This document shows positions 15,201 through 22,029 of a stretch of 30,991 nucleotides of DNA, piece after piece. Every line of letters begins with the position of its first letter. Positions within the stretch are counted from its first letter, which is position 1. Source of the stretch: Ruminococcaceae bacterium UBA2719 (GTDB taxonomy: Bacteria; Bacillota; Clostridia; Oscillospirales; Acutalibacteraceae); NCBI GenBank assembly GCA_002353935.1, contig DEKP01000023.1, positions 12,636-43,626 of the forward strand. Direction: 5' to 3'. The notes beneath the pieces were generated by a model. That model was not told the origin of the DNA, ran no database searches, and was given only the letters and a program-made list of their open reading frames with translations. A program made the position numbers and the translations under genes.

Positions 15201-15240
15201 TTAAGGCAAAATCAAAAAAAGATTTTGCCTTAAAATTTTT
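15201..15240 (+). terminator. Terminator of the GH3 gene
   Basis: A perfect 13-bp stem (15201-15213 with 15221-15233, TTAAGGCAAAATC arm), seven-A loop, then AATTTTT. Confidence 0.85.
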
Positions 15241-15241
15241 C

Positions 15242-15270
15242 TTGCATTATTTATATTAATATGGTAAAAT
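15242..15270 (+). promoter_or_regulatory. Promoter of the tRNA-Pro gene
   Basis: TTGCAT (15242-15247), 17 bases, TAAAAT (15265-15270), preceded directly by the GH3 terminator. The predicted start lies about 8 bases before the tRNA. Confidence 0.75.
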
Positions 15271-15284
15271 AAGCAATACGATAT

Positions 15285-15361
15285 CCGGGTGTGGCGCAGT
15301 TTGGTAGCGCGCTTGAATGGGGTTCAAGAGGCCGCTGGTTCGACTCCAGTCACTCGGACCA
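15285..15361 (+). tRNA. tRNA-Pro (anticodon GGG)
   Basis: A complete cloverleaf. The acceptor pairs 15285-15291 with 15351-15357 (one G-U). The D arm is GCGC/GCGC (15294-15297, 15307-15310). The anticodon stem CTTGA/TCAAG (15312-15316, 15324-15328) has loop ATGGGGT, placing GGG at 15319-15321. The T loop is TTCGACT. Discriminator A and CCA are encoded (15358-15361). It has its own promoter and terminator. Confidence 0.95.
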
Positions 15362-15394
15362 AAAAAAGAGTACACTTTATGTGTGCTCTTTTTT
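15362..15394 (+). terminator. Terminator of tRNA-Pro
   Basis: Stem GAGTACAC/GTGTGCTC (15368-15375, 15381-15388) flanked by A-run and T-run (CTCTTTTTTG). Confidence 0.85.
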
Positions 15395-15404
15395 GTTGTA
15401 TAAG

Positions 15405-15433
15405 AAAAGCCACGCGATAGCAGCGTGGCTTTT
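15405..15433. terminator. Terminator of the zinc-ribbon protein gene
   Basis: A perfect 11-bp stem (15405-15415 with 15423-15433, AAAAGCCACGC arm), loop GATAGCA. It lies 15 bases past the stop of the minus-strand gene and can also back up the tRNA terminator. Confidence 0.8.
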
Positions 15434-15448
15434 AAGCGTATTCTTAAA

Positions 15449-15991
15449 TTATTTATTAATTGCAGCGTAGATTTTATCAATCAGCATACCTACCCACGGA
15501 ATTTTGCCGATAAGCAGGACTTCATTCTTCTTGCCTGTAGCAGCATTAACAATACCAATGATAGCGAGAACAAAAAGAAATATTGAACCGGACCAAAAAA
15601 TAAGATTAAAAATTCTTGAAATGACCCAGAATCCGAAGGGCATGGCATTGAATATAGCAAGTGTGATAGCCTTTAAAATCTCATACACAACGCCTACTGT
15701 CCAAAGGGTAGCGCCTTGCTTAACATGATACTGACAATATTCTGAGTCTTTTCTGACAAAGAGAGGAACCAAGAAAACCGGAGCCCACGGAATGTATGAA
15801 AGCCATGCGAGACTCTTATCTGCAGGAAGGACAGAACCGTCTCTATTCATAACAGTGGGTTGTACGGGCTGTTGAGGAGCTTGTTGAGTGTTTTGAGCAG
15901 GCTGTTGAGTGTTGTCTACGGGTGAGCCGCAGTTAGCACAGAAAGCTGCGCCGTCAGAAATCGGATTTCCGCAATTTTTACAAAATGCCAT
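15449..15991 (-). CDS. Zinc-ribbon membrane protein
   Basis: 180 aa. The N-terminus is a zinc ribbon with two CxxC knuckles (C4, C7, C18, C21). A Gln/Pro-rich linker (about 27-45) follows, then a membrane domain of three to four helices with the feature WLSYIPWAPVFLVPLFVRKDSEYCQYHVKQG. That feature is typical of the DUF4870/Tic20-like small membrane proteins common in Firmicutes. The function is unknown. GTAACAATT separates AAAGGGG from the ATG. It has a consensus promoter (16049-16077) and its own terminator, so it is a single-gene unit. Confidence 0.8.
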   Translation of the reverse strand: MAFCKNCGNPISDGAAFCANCGSPVDNTQQPAQNTQQAPQQPVQPTVMNRDGSVLPADKSLAWLSYIPWAPVFLVPLFVRKDSEYCQYHVKQGATLWTVGVVYEILKAITLAIFNAMPFGFWVISRIFNLIFWSGSIFLFVLAIIGIVNAATGKKNEVLLIGKIPWVGMLIDKIYAAINK

Positions 15992-16048
15992 AATTGTTAC
16001 CCCTTTATTTCAAAGTAATAATATGTGAAAATTTAATCACTATCTATG

Positions 16049-16077
16049 ATTATAAGGCGTACTTATTTATATGTCAA
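16049..16077 (-). promoter_or_regulatory. Promoter of the zinc-ribbon protein gene
   Basis: Consensus TTGACA (16072-16077), 17 bases, consensus TATAAT (16049-16054) on the minus strand. Confidence 0.8.
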
Positions 16078-16135
16078 TATGTCGATCAGATAAAATCGTT
16101 TTTATCTACAAACTACATAATAGCTTGAAAATCTA

Positions 16136-16165
16136 TTGTGTTTTTTTACACTTATGTGTTATAAT
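16136..16165 (+). promoter_or_regulatory. Promoter upstream of the membrane protein gene
   Basis: TTGTGT (16136-16141), 18 bases, TATAAT (16160-16165). It lies about 260 bases before the membrane protein gene, with the gene remnant at 16246-16359 in between. Confidence 0.5.
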
Positions 16166-16245
16166 AAATAAAATTTATTATGAAAGAAAAAATAATATAA
16201 TCAATCTAAGTGTGCGGTATAATACGTAACATCGATATTGGTTAT

Positions 16246-16359
16246 ATGCTTAAATCGGATCAGATTTTGGAAAACGACGAGATTTTGAACGTAAGATTTT
16301 CGACGCTGCTGTGGAGAGCATTATGAGATCATGGTGTGGAGAATATCGTTCAAATCTGA
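16246..16359 (+). pseudogene. Remnant resembling an RNA polymerase alpha-CTD / HhH domain
   Basis: Reading from ATG 16246 gives a frame containing DEILNVRFSTLLWRAL, an in-frame TGA (16324-16326), then DHGVENIVQI and a second TGA (16357-16359). Across the stop this aligns with the usual alpha-CTD helix pattern (LxVRxxNxLxxAGIxTI), with the TGA standing where relatives have Arg or Lys; CGA to TGA is a single change. No ribosome site is evident. I read it as a decayed fragment. It occupies most of the 15992-16424 gap. Confidence 0.45.
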
Positions 16360-16424
16360 TTAATTTTCGGTAATAAACAAAATTGTTTTATTATAATAAT
16401 TTTTATTCTGAGGAGAGAAAAAAC

Positions 16425-17087
16425 ATGAAATTTCCCTATGCAGCAAAAGGCGTTAAAAACATCTTTAACGCCGAAATTTTAACACTGATTTCAACTATAT
16501 TAGGCGGTATAGTTACAATCTTGGCAATTGTTACGCTTGCGGATGCAAACGAAACAACTGTTGTTGTTTCCGGAATTATAATGCTGGTGATGAGCATTGC
16601 GACAGTTGTAATGTTGGTAGTTGGCGGTATTATAAACATTGTTGGTTATATCCAGGCAGCAAGGGATGAGGACGGTTTTAAGAAAGCTATATATTGCACG
16701 ATCTTCAGTATTATTTTTGCTTTTGTAGCAGCTTTCTTTATTAATTCTACTGGATTTTTAGGCTGGCTTGGCACTGTTATAAACTTGATATCCCAGGTAT
16801 TACAATTGCTTGTATTCATCTTCTCGGTTAGCGGTTTGATGAATCTGTCTGCGAAATGTAATAGAAGTGATATGATACAGAAGGGAGCTAATATTCTCAA
16901 GCTTATTAGCGGGATCTACATAGCAGTCTTAATCGTTATAGTTTTGACCCGCGTATTCCGCGAGAACGCTTTCAACACATCCCTTGCTACGATCTTCTCT
17001 GTAATTACGATAATCTTGTCTGTTGTACTATATTTCCTTTACCTCAGTTATTTGAGTAAAGCGAAGAAAATGCTCGGCGAGAACTAA
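16425..17087 (+). CDS. Hypothetical membrane protein
   Basis: 220 aa and strongly hydrophobic: about five to six membrane helices (roughly 18-40, 46-72, 84-104, 112-136, 155-175, 185-210). Short Lys/Arg loops lie between them, and the C-terminus is LSKAKKMLGEN. I do not recognise the family. The ATG at 16425 follows GAGGAGAG; the frame upstream of it has no ribosome site. A strong 15-bp terminator follows at 17124-17160. A fragment downstream (17197-17379) also looks like a membrane protein, so the locus may have held several related genes. Confidence 0.75.
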   Translation: MKFPYAAKGVKNIFNAEILTLISTILGGIVTILAIVTLADANETTVVVSGIIMLVMSIATVVMLVVGGIINIVGYIQAARDEDGFKKAIYCTIFSIIFAFVAAFFINSTGFLGWLGTVINLISQVLQLLVFIFSVSGLMNLSAKCNRSDMIQKGANILKLISGIYIAVLIVIVLTRVFRENAFNTSLATIFSVITIILSVVLYFLYLSYLSKAKKMLGEN

Positions 17088-17123
17088 GTATACATATCTA
17101 CAGTTGTCAATTTATGATTGAAT

Positions 17124-17162
17124 ACACGCCCTGCGTATGGAAAATATACGCAGGGCGTGTTT
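17124..17162 (+). terminator. Terminator-like hairpin after the membrane protein gene
   Basis: A perfect 15-bp stem (17124-17138 with 17146-17160, ACACGCCCTGCGTAT arm). Only TT follows directly, so the stem is strong but the U-run is weak. Confidence 0.7.
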
Positions 17163-17196
17163 GGATAATAATGGATATAAATAATAAGTAGTTTAA

Positions 17197-17379
17197 TATG
17201 AAACAAAAATTGAATATGGCTTTTTATCATCGGTTACAGTTGCTTTTACAATTACCTTTATTGTGTTAACTCTAAGTTCTAGAAGAGTGGAAAATTCTGA
17301 CAAAAGAAGGAGAGAAGGGTTGGAAATCGCTGATTTCTCATTTATAATATTTTTATCTCTCATCACATCGTCAGTATGA
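17197..17379 (+). pseudogene. Membrane-protein-like open frame without a start codon
   Basis: Between the TAA at 17194 and the TGA at 17377 lies a 60-codon open frame. It reads like a real membrane protein: helix-like GFLSSVTVAFTITFIVLTL, a charged stretch SSRRVENSDKRRR, and a second hydrophobic stretch DFSFIIFLSLI. No ATG, GTG or TTG precedes the first helix and there is no ribosome site, so it is probably the 3' part of a decayed gene. A minus-strand frame covers the same stretch but looks less protein-like. Its stop overlaps the next ORF as ATGA. Confidence 0.35.
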
Positions 17380-17573
17380 GTCACATATGGTTTGTTTTGG
17401 AGCTTGTCTTGTGGATCGCCAAGATAGTCTTTGAGATAGTAAAAATTATACCAGAATCAATAGTTATCGTGTTCAGCGTTGTTGCTGAAATATTCACCCT
17501 GATATCTGAGTTGGTTCATATCATCAAGCTGTGTAATTATTTTGGTAAAGGTATCGAATTTAAGATGGAATGA
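17376..17573 (+). CDS. Small hydrophobic protein (uncertain)
   Basis: 65 aa, mostly Ile/Val/Leu/Phe with spaced Glu and Lys (IWFVLELVLWIAKIVFEIVKIIPESIVIVFSVV), ending in GKGIEFKME. It could be one or two amphipathic membrane helices. The ATG overlaps the stop of the preceding open frame (ATGA), a usual sign of translational coupling, but there is no Shine-Dalgarno sequence. It may be a small protein or the out-of-frame remainder of the same decayed gene. No known family is recognised. Confidence 0.35.
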   Translation: MSHIWFVLELVLWIAKIVFEIVKIIPESIVIVFSVVAEIFTLISELVHIIKLCNYFGKGIEFKME

Positions 17574-17651
17574 TATTGATTCCCGATATTTTTGTAATGA
17601 CTATTGCCTGTGGTAAGTCACAGTATAAAGGGCCCGATTAACGGTACAAAA

Positions 17652-17687
17652 AATCCCGCTGTAGGAAAACAGCGGGATTTTTTTATC
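17652..17687. terminator. Bidirectional terminator after queT
   Basis: A perfect 11-bp stem (17652-17662 with 17669-17679, AATCCCGCTGT arm) with a T-run on plus (17678-17684) and on minus. It ends queT, whose stop is at 17693, and anything arriving from the left. Confidence 0.9.
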
Positions 17688-17692
17688 TTATG

Positions 17693-18223
17693 TTATGCTG
17701 AAAAGAATCGGTTGAGTGCACGATTGCGCTTTATAAGCTGATACAACGGAAGTCCCAGAACAAAGCATACAACCAGTTCGCCTAAGGCGACAGAGCCTGC
17801 GGTCAGCAGGAATGCTCCGATGTGGAATCCGCTATCATTGAGAAAGAGTTCTAATTCTAGCCCTACGAGGATACCGTTAAATATTGCAGGCATGAGCGTT
17901 GCGAGTATCGGCATATTAAAGAGCTTGACGTTACGAATAGCGTACATTGTGAACGCTGCCAAAAGAGAGGCGAGTGTGCCGATTACGAGGTCGATAGGCA
18001 TGATTCCGACGCTGATGAAATTTGCGATAAAGCAACCAACCGTCAACCCCGGGATAGCCGCAGGAGTGATACACGCCAGCAAGCACAGAGCTTCGGCGAT
18101 TCTGAATTGTACAGCCATGGTGGTGGAGCCGGGAAAAATAGCTGCCTCGGTGTAGTTGATTACTACATAAAGCGCTGCTATCATTGCACCTTGCGCGAGG
18201 TACATAACAGGTTTGTTTTTCAT
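17693..18223 (-). CDS. queT: QueT-family transporter (queuosine precursor uptake)
   Basis: 176 aa, about six membrane segments. It matches the QueT S-component family thought to import the queuosine precursors preQ0/preQ1 with the shared ECF module. Typical stretches are MIAALYVVINYTEAAIFPGS, MAVQFRIAEALCLLACITPAAIPGLTVGCFIAN and the conserved PIDLVIGTLASLLAAF. The start at 18223 follows AAGGAG; a longer frame to 18256 runs into the riboswitch. The leader (18234-18291) folds like a preQ1-I riboswitch that can hide the ribosome site, so the gene should be repressed when precursor is plentiful. This leader independently supports the assignment. Confidence 0.92.
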   Translation of the reverse strand: MKNKPVMYLAQGAMIAALYVVINYTEAAIFPGSTTMAVQFRIAEALCLLACITPAAIPGLTVGCFIANFISVGIMPIDLVIGTLASLLAAFTMYAIRNVKLFNMPILATLMPAIFNGILVGLELELFLNDSGFHIGAFLLTAGSVALGELVVCFVLGLPLYQLIKRNRALNRFFSA

Positions 18224-18233
18224 ATTCTTTTTT

Positions 18234-18291
18234 CTCCTTAGTTTTGATTTAGACATATTATGTCAAGTCAGGATGGTTACGAACTGACTGT
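18234..18291 (-). promoter_or_regulatory. preQ1-type riboswitch of queT
   Basis: On the minus strand: P1 AGTCAG/CTGACT (18289-18284, 18271-18266) encloses a loop TTCGTAACCATC, resembling the GUAACC loop of preQ1-I. A tail ends in AAAACTAAGGAG (18245-18234), the hallmark preQ1-I 3' end, in which the AAGG that pairs with the loop is also the ribosome site. Translational control is therefore expected. Unlike compact preQ1-I members, the tail contains an extra 5-bp hairpin GACAT/ATGTC (18264-18252). Confidence 0.8.
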
Positions 18292-18296
18292 GCACT

Positions 18297-18326
18297 ATGA
18301 TATCATAAAACCGGTCGATAAGTCAA
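18297..18326 (-). promoter_or_regulatory. Promoter of queT
   Basis: TTGACT (18321-18326), 18 bases, TATCAT (18297-18302) on the minus strand. The predicted start near 18290 is at the first bases of the riboswitch. Confidence 0.7.
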
Positions 18327-18357
18327 GAAATGTTTTTATTTGTTTTTTCTTATATTA

Positions 18358-19518
18358 TTATGTAGTTTGTTCATTTTTCTTACCGATTTTTTTAATCATA
18401 TGTTTGCTGATTATTATTAACAGAACAATTTGTATAATTAACAGTATTGAGAGAATGAAGATAGAATTAAAAGACAGATTTTGATAATAATTGTTAGCAA
18501 CAATGAGTTTAGCGTTGTTTAGTTGCATTTCATTAGTAAAAGCTAAAAGATAATGCTTTAGCTCAAATATGTTGTCGTAAGGAATGTAGCTTACTGGCAG
18601 TATGAGCTTTGGCGTAAAAAGAATAAAGAGCGTGGTTGGAATTGCAATCAAAATTATAGAAAGTATCAAGCGCACAAGAAGGTATAGAAAGTTTTTTCGT
18701 ATAAGGATGGAGAAATACTCGTGATTATATTCCTTGTGCAGTTTATGATAGGATTTACGAAACATACTGGATATAATTTTGATGACGAATATCACAAAAA
18801 TCAAATTGATAACCGATATAAGTAGGATTGGAAAATTGGCTATAATATCGTGTTTGACTGTCAAGTCGTTTTTGATATAAAACTCTTTATCCGTTTTTGT
18901 TATGCCCATAAGGGGCAAGCCTTTTTCGGAGTAGGAACTTTTTGGTGCAGTAAGGATGTCGATAGAAAGCTCTGAATAATCTTTATAACAGGTATAAGGA
19001 ACATACACGCGATCGTAGACGTCTGATGAAATTTCACGCAAAAATCCGCTTGGCTTTTTGTAAACTCCTACTATGGTGAATTCTTTATCCCATAAAGAGA
19101 TTGTTTTTCCCACTACATTTTTATCTAAATTCAAGCTCAGCGCAGCTTTGTCGCTGATTACGATGGCGGGCGCTTTTGTTGTAATGTGCTCTTTAGTGAT
19201 TTTGGAGCCGCTGACGTAGATGTTGTAGATATCAAAAAAGTTTTCATTTATCAGTACCGGTTTGACTTCGCCGATACCGCTTATTGTTTGTGCTTCAAGT
19301 TCGCTGCAGACTGAAAGCTCTTTGCTATATGATATATTTGGCAGCTTTTCATAGGTCGAAAAGGGAATCCCTTGGCTAAGTCGGCTGCGGCTGCATTCCG
19401 ACACTCTTGGAACTTCTTTGACTACGTTAAAAGATAGAAGCAGAAACACCGCGCTTAAAAGCAAAAATATGATGCATGCAAAATATAACGATATGTTTTT
19501 ATGCTTTTGCTTAGTCAT
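18358..19518 (-). CDS. ABC transporter permease, MacB/FtsX-like
   Basis: 386 aa. One helix near the N-terminus (about 10-32) is followed by a periplasmic-core-like domain (about 33-225). Signatures there include AIVISDKAALSLN, GKTISLWDKEFTIVGVYKKPSGF and VYVPYTCYKD, all typical of MacB_PCD. Three further helices (about 235-260, 285-312, 360-382) make the FtsX-like membrane part. Such permeases need an ATPase partner; none is encoded here. The ATG at 19518 (GGGTGA six bases upstream) overlaps the end of the adaptor-like gene by 8 bases, so the two are translationally coupled. Together they look like an export or mechanotransmission system of unknown cargo. Confidence 0.75.
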   Translation of the reverse strand: MTKQKHKNISLYFACIIFLLLSAVFLLLSFNVVKEVPRVSECSRSRLSQGIPFSTYEKLPNISYSKELSVCSELEAQTISGIGEVKPVLINENFFDIYNIYVSGSKITKEHITTKAPAIVISDKAALSLNLDKNVVGKTISLWDKEFTIVGVYKKPSGFLREISSDVYDRVYVPYTCYKDYSELSIDILTAPKSSYSEKGLPLMGITKTDKEFYIKNDLTVKHDIIANFPILLISVINLIFVIFVIKIISSMFRKSYHKLHKEYNHEYFSILIRKNFLYLLVRLILSIILIAIPTTLFILFTPKLILPVSYIPYDNIFELKHYLLAFTNEMQLNNAKLIVANNYYQNLSFNSIFILSILLIIQIVLLIIISKHMIKKIGKKNEQTT

Positions 19519-20215
19519 CAACAATCACCCTTTGGCCGTCATGGATTTCTTTGGAGCTTGTCAGTACAATCGGCAGATCGCCGTCCATATCCACAGCGAC
19601 ATAAAAGTCAGATTCGGCGATAATAGTTACAGGAGTTTGATGGACATAGCGCTTTTCGTCTTTATCTTTGCTTACAAGATACACATAGTCGCCTTTGCTG
19701 CCGCTTTGAATCGCAGATTTCATTAAAATATGACCATAGACTTGGCTTTCAAAAACCGTATCAATAACTACCGTTTCACCGTAGTCGGGCATATTTTCGC
19801 CGTCTTGAAGATCCATATTCTTGATCTCGGCGGTACATTCGATTCCTTCTTCAACTTCACGTTTACCGACAACCACAGCGGTTCCGCTGCGGTAAACATA
19901 TTGATTTTCTTTTGCTTCAACAGACGCCTTAAAGTTAACAAGCGAGCCCATCTGAATGAAGCTGTCCGGAGCTCTGTCACAGATGAAGTTAAATTTCAGA
20001 GATGAGCCGTCCGAAGAGAGAAGCGGATCGATGGTTGCAGTAGTATGTAAACTGTAACTTAGGGTGCCTTCGCCGCCGAAAGTCTTGGAGACATGAGGCA
20101 GCAGATAGTTGTCGATTGTTCCCGAAAAGTAGGTCAGCAGCGCAACAATTATCAGAAAAGCTATGGAGATTTTGATGACAGCGGATTTGATGCTGGATTT
20201 TGTATTAGATTTCAT
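19511..20215 (-). CDS. HlyD/RND-type adaptor-like membrane protein
   Basis: 234 aa. One N-terminal membrane helix (about 12-31) is followed by an extracytoplasmic beta-rich domain. The last part (YVYLVSKDKDEKRYVHQTPVTIIAESDFYVAV, then GQRVIVDD) resembles the C-terminal beta-barrel and final strand of periplasmic adaptor proteins that accompany MacB-type permeases. The hairpin and lipoyl portions are not recognisable, so it is a reduced or divergent member. AAAAGGTGAAG precedes the ATG. It overlaps the permease gene by 8 bases. The upstream sugar permease gene ends 138 bases before it, and whether they share a transcript is unclear. Confidence 0.6.
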   Translation of the reverse strand: MKSNTKSSIKSAVIKISIAFLIIVALLTYFSGTIDNYLLPHVSKTFGGEGTLSYSLHTTATIDPLLSSDGSSLKFNFICDRAPDSFIQMGSLVNFKASVEAKENQYVYRSGTAVVVGKREVEEGIECTAEIKNMDLQDGENMPDYGETVVIDTVFESQVYGHILMKSAIQSGSKGDYVYLVSKDKDEKRYVHQTPVTIIAESDFYVAVDMDGDLPIVLTSSKEIHDGQRVIVDD

Positions 20216-20353
20216 TATTACTTCACCTTTTATATTAATATCTATAAAAACGTAAACAATAAAAGCCTTTAAAGAGCATTTTACAAAGTTTTTATTATTT
20301 CTTGTGTTTCTTAAATTAGCCTGGATTTTAGAATAAACTTAGGTCAAACCGCC

Positions 20354-21178
20354 TTAATATTTAGCGTTCTTAAATTCTTTGCTGTGGAAGAGATAAAGCA
20401 GCAGCGGAGGAATCATAAAAATCGCTCCGCAAGCGAAGATTACACCCGGATCGTTTGCAGCATAGCTGCTCAGTGCAACTGAGAGAGGATATTTTTCTTC
20501 GTCGGTTATATAGATAATTACCTGTTCAACCATGTTCCAGTTGTCAATAAAAGTTAGGATCATAAGAGCTGCAAAACCTCCTTTGACTTGCGGCAGGACG
20601 ATTTTGAACAGAATTCTTAACGTAGACGCGCCGTCGAGTCTTGCTGCTTCGATCGTTTCGTCCGGGATATAACGCATAAACTGCCGAAGAAGGCACACGC
20701 CGAATGCTGTAAACGCCGAGGGCAGAATCAGCGCCCATATGGTGTCGAGCAGCCCAAGTCGCTGTATCATCATATAGTTCGGCACCATCGTTACCCACGA
20801 GGGCATAATTAATAGTATAATAAAGATGAAAAACAGCGCGTCACGAAACGGAAAATGCAGTTTTGTAAATGCAAAGGCTGCAAATACAGATACAAGCCCT
20901 TGTATTACTACGATCGGAATAGTAATCAACAGTGAATTCCAAAACATCTTCAAAAACTGCGGCCGCCTTAGAAACGCCTGATAATACTGTTCCAAGCTGA
21001 ATTGATCGGGAATCACGTGAAAGTTTGCGTAATGCTCGGGAGAGTTGGTATATGCTTTGATGATTTCGCTAGATGTCATTACGGAATTTGCAAGCATATA
21101 TATAATCGGCAGCAAAAACAGTATGGCGATTATTGCAAGTACTGCATATTTGATTATTATAACTATGCGCTTTTTCAC
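20354..21178 (-). CDS. Carbohydrate ABC transporter permease (MalG-like)
   Basis: 274 aa with six membrane segments. The cytoplasmic EAA motif is clear (EAARLDGASTLRILFKIVLP), preceded by the CLLRQFMRYIPDE region and followed by FIDNWNMVEQVIIYI; these are the landmarks of the MalG/UgpE type in the CUT1 family. It pairs with the preceding MalF-like gene, with which it shares a 4-base overlap. The ATPase is missing from the cluster and is probably a shared MsmK-type protein made elsewhere, as is usual for CUT1 systems in Firmicutes. The sugar cannot be predicted. Confidence 0.92.
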   Translation of the reverse strand: MKKRIVIIIKYAVLAIIAILFLLPIIYMLANSVMTSSEIIKAYTNSPEHYANFHVIPDQFSLEQYYQAFLRRPQFLKMFWNSLLITIPIVVIQGLVSVFAAFAFTKLHFPFRDALFFIFIILLIMPSWVTMVPNYMMIQRLGLLDTIWALILPSAFTAFGVCLLRQFMRYIPDETIEAARLDGASTLRILFKIVLPQVKGGFAALMILTFIDNWNMVEQVIIYITDEEKYPLSVALSSYAANDPGVIFACGAIFMIPPLLLYLFHSKEFKNAKY

Positions 21179-22020
21179 TTGTTGCTCCTCCTTTCGATCA
21201 TGAAGAACACAAGCATTGCGGCGATGATAAACACGCTAAGTAAGATAGAAGCAGTGCTAAGGCGCGGATAATTGAGATTGTTAAAGTTGTTGTTCATGAA
21301 GTGTTGAATCATATAGACGTGCTCATCGGGGTACATACCGTAGAGTAAATAGACCTCGCGGTAGATTTTAAAGGAACTTATAACGGTTAGCAGTATTACA
21401 AAGAAGGTGGTCGGCCGCAAAAGAGGCAGAACGATTTTTGTAATTACCTGTGCACGGTTAGCGCCGTCAAGCCGCGCAAAATCACTGACGTCTCTGGGCA
21501 TTTTTCTCAGTCCTGCCGAGAACAAAATGATGTTGTAGGCGCAGTTTTTCCATACAAAAATAATAATTATCAGCGCCATTGACCAAGGGCCTTTGAAAAA
21601 AGTTACCGGTTCGATACCCAGCTTTTGCAAAAGATTGTTTACTACGCCGTAATCTGTGAAGAAAATCTGCCACACATACACAACAGATGCAATCGGCACA
21701 ATCAGCGGAGAGAGAAACAGACTGCTGAAAAAGCTTGTATGTTTGTCAAAGGTTGAGAGAAACAACGCGATTAATAAAGGAATCACAACAGCCAGCGGAA
21801 TGGCAATCAAAGAGAAAATCGCAGTGTTCTTCATAGAGAGCCAAAAAGTATTCGATTTTATCAGTGCAGCGAAATTTGCAAAGCCGACAAACTGATCTTG
21901 TAAAGTAAAGCCGTAATACAGGCTTATAAAGTACGGAATCAAATAGAAAATCAGGATCCCGATTAGGGCGGGCAGAGCAAAAAGAAAGCCTGTCCATGCT
22001 TGTTTTGTTTTCATTTTCAT
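21175..22020 (-). CDS. Carbohydrate ABC transporter permease (MalF-like)
   Basis: 281 aa, six membrane segments, with the EAA loop as DFARLDGANRAQVITKIVLPLLRP. The N-terminus (AWTGFLFALPALIGILIFYLIPYFISLYYGFT) is typical for UgpA/MalF-type partners. Its stop overlaps the MalG-like start by four bases, and its start lies 9 bases after the end of the binding-protein gene, giving the usual order binding protein, MalF, MalG. The ribosome site is weak (GGAATAG), so translation probably depends on the upstream gene. Confidence 0.92.
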   Translation of the reverse strand: MKMKTKQAWTGFLFALPALIGILIFYLIPYFISLYYGFTLQDQFVGFANFAALIKSNTFWLSMKNTAIFSLIAIPLAVVIPLLIALFLSTFDKHTSFFSSLFLSPLIVPIASVVYVWQIFFTDYGVVNNLLQKLGIEPVTFFKGPWSMALIIIIFVWKNCAYNIILFSAGLRKMPRDVSDFARLDGANRAQVITKIVLPLLRPTTFFVILLTVISSFKIYREVYLLYGMYPDEHVYMIQHFMNNNFNNLNYPRLSTASILLSVFIIAAMLVFFMIERRSNK

Positions 22021-22029
22021 AACTTTTAA

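Noticed and set aside
17193..17384. 63-codon minus-strand frame
   Set aside because: No ribosome site, and the opposite strand reads more like a membrane protein remnant.
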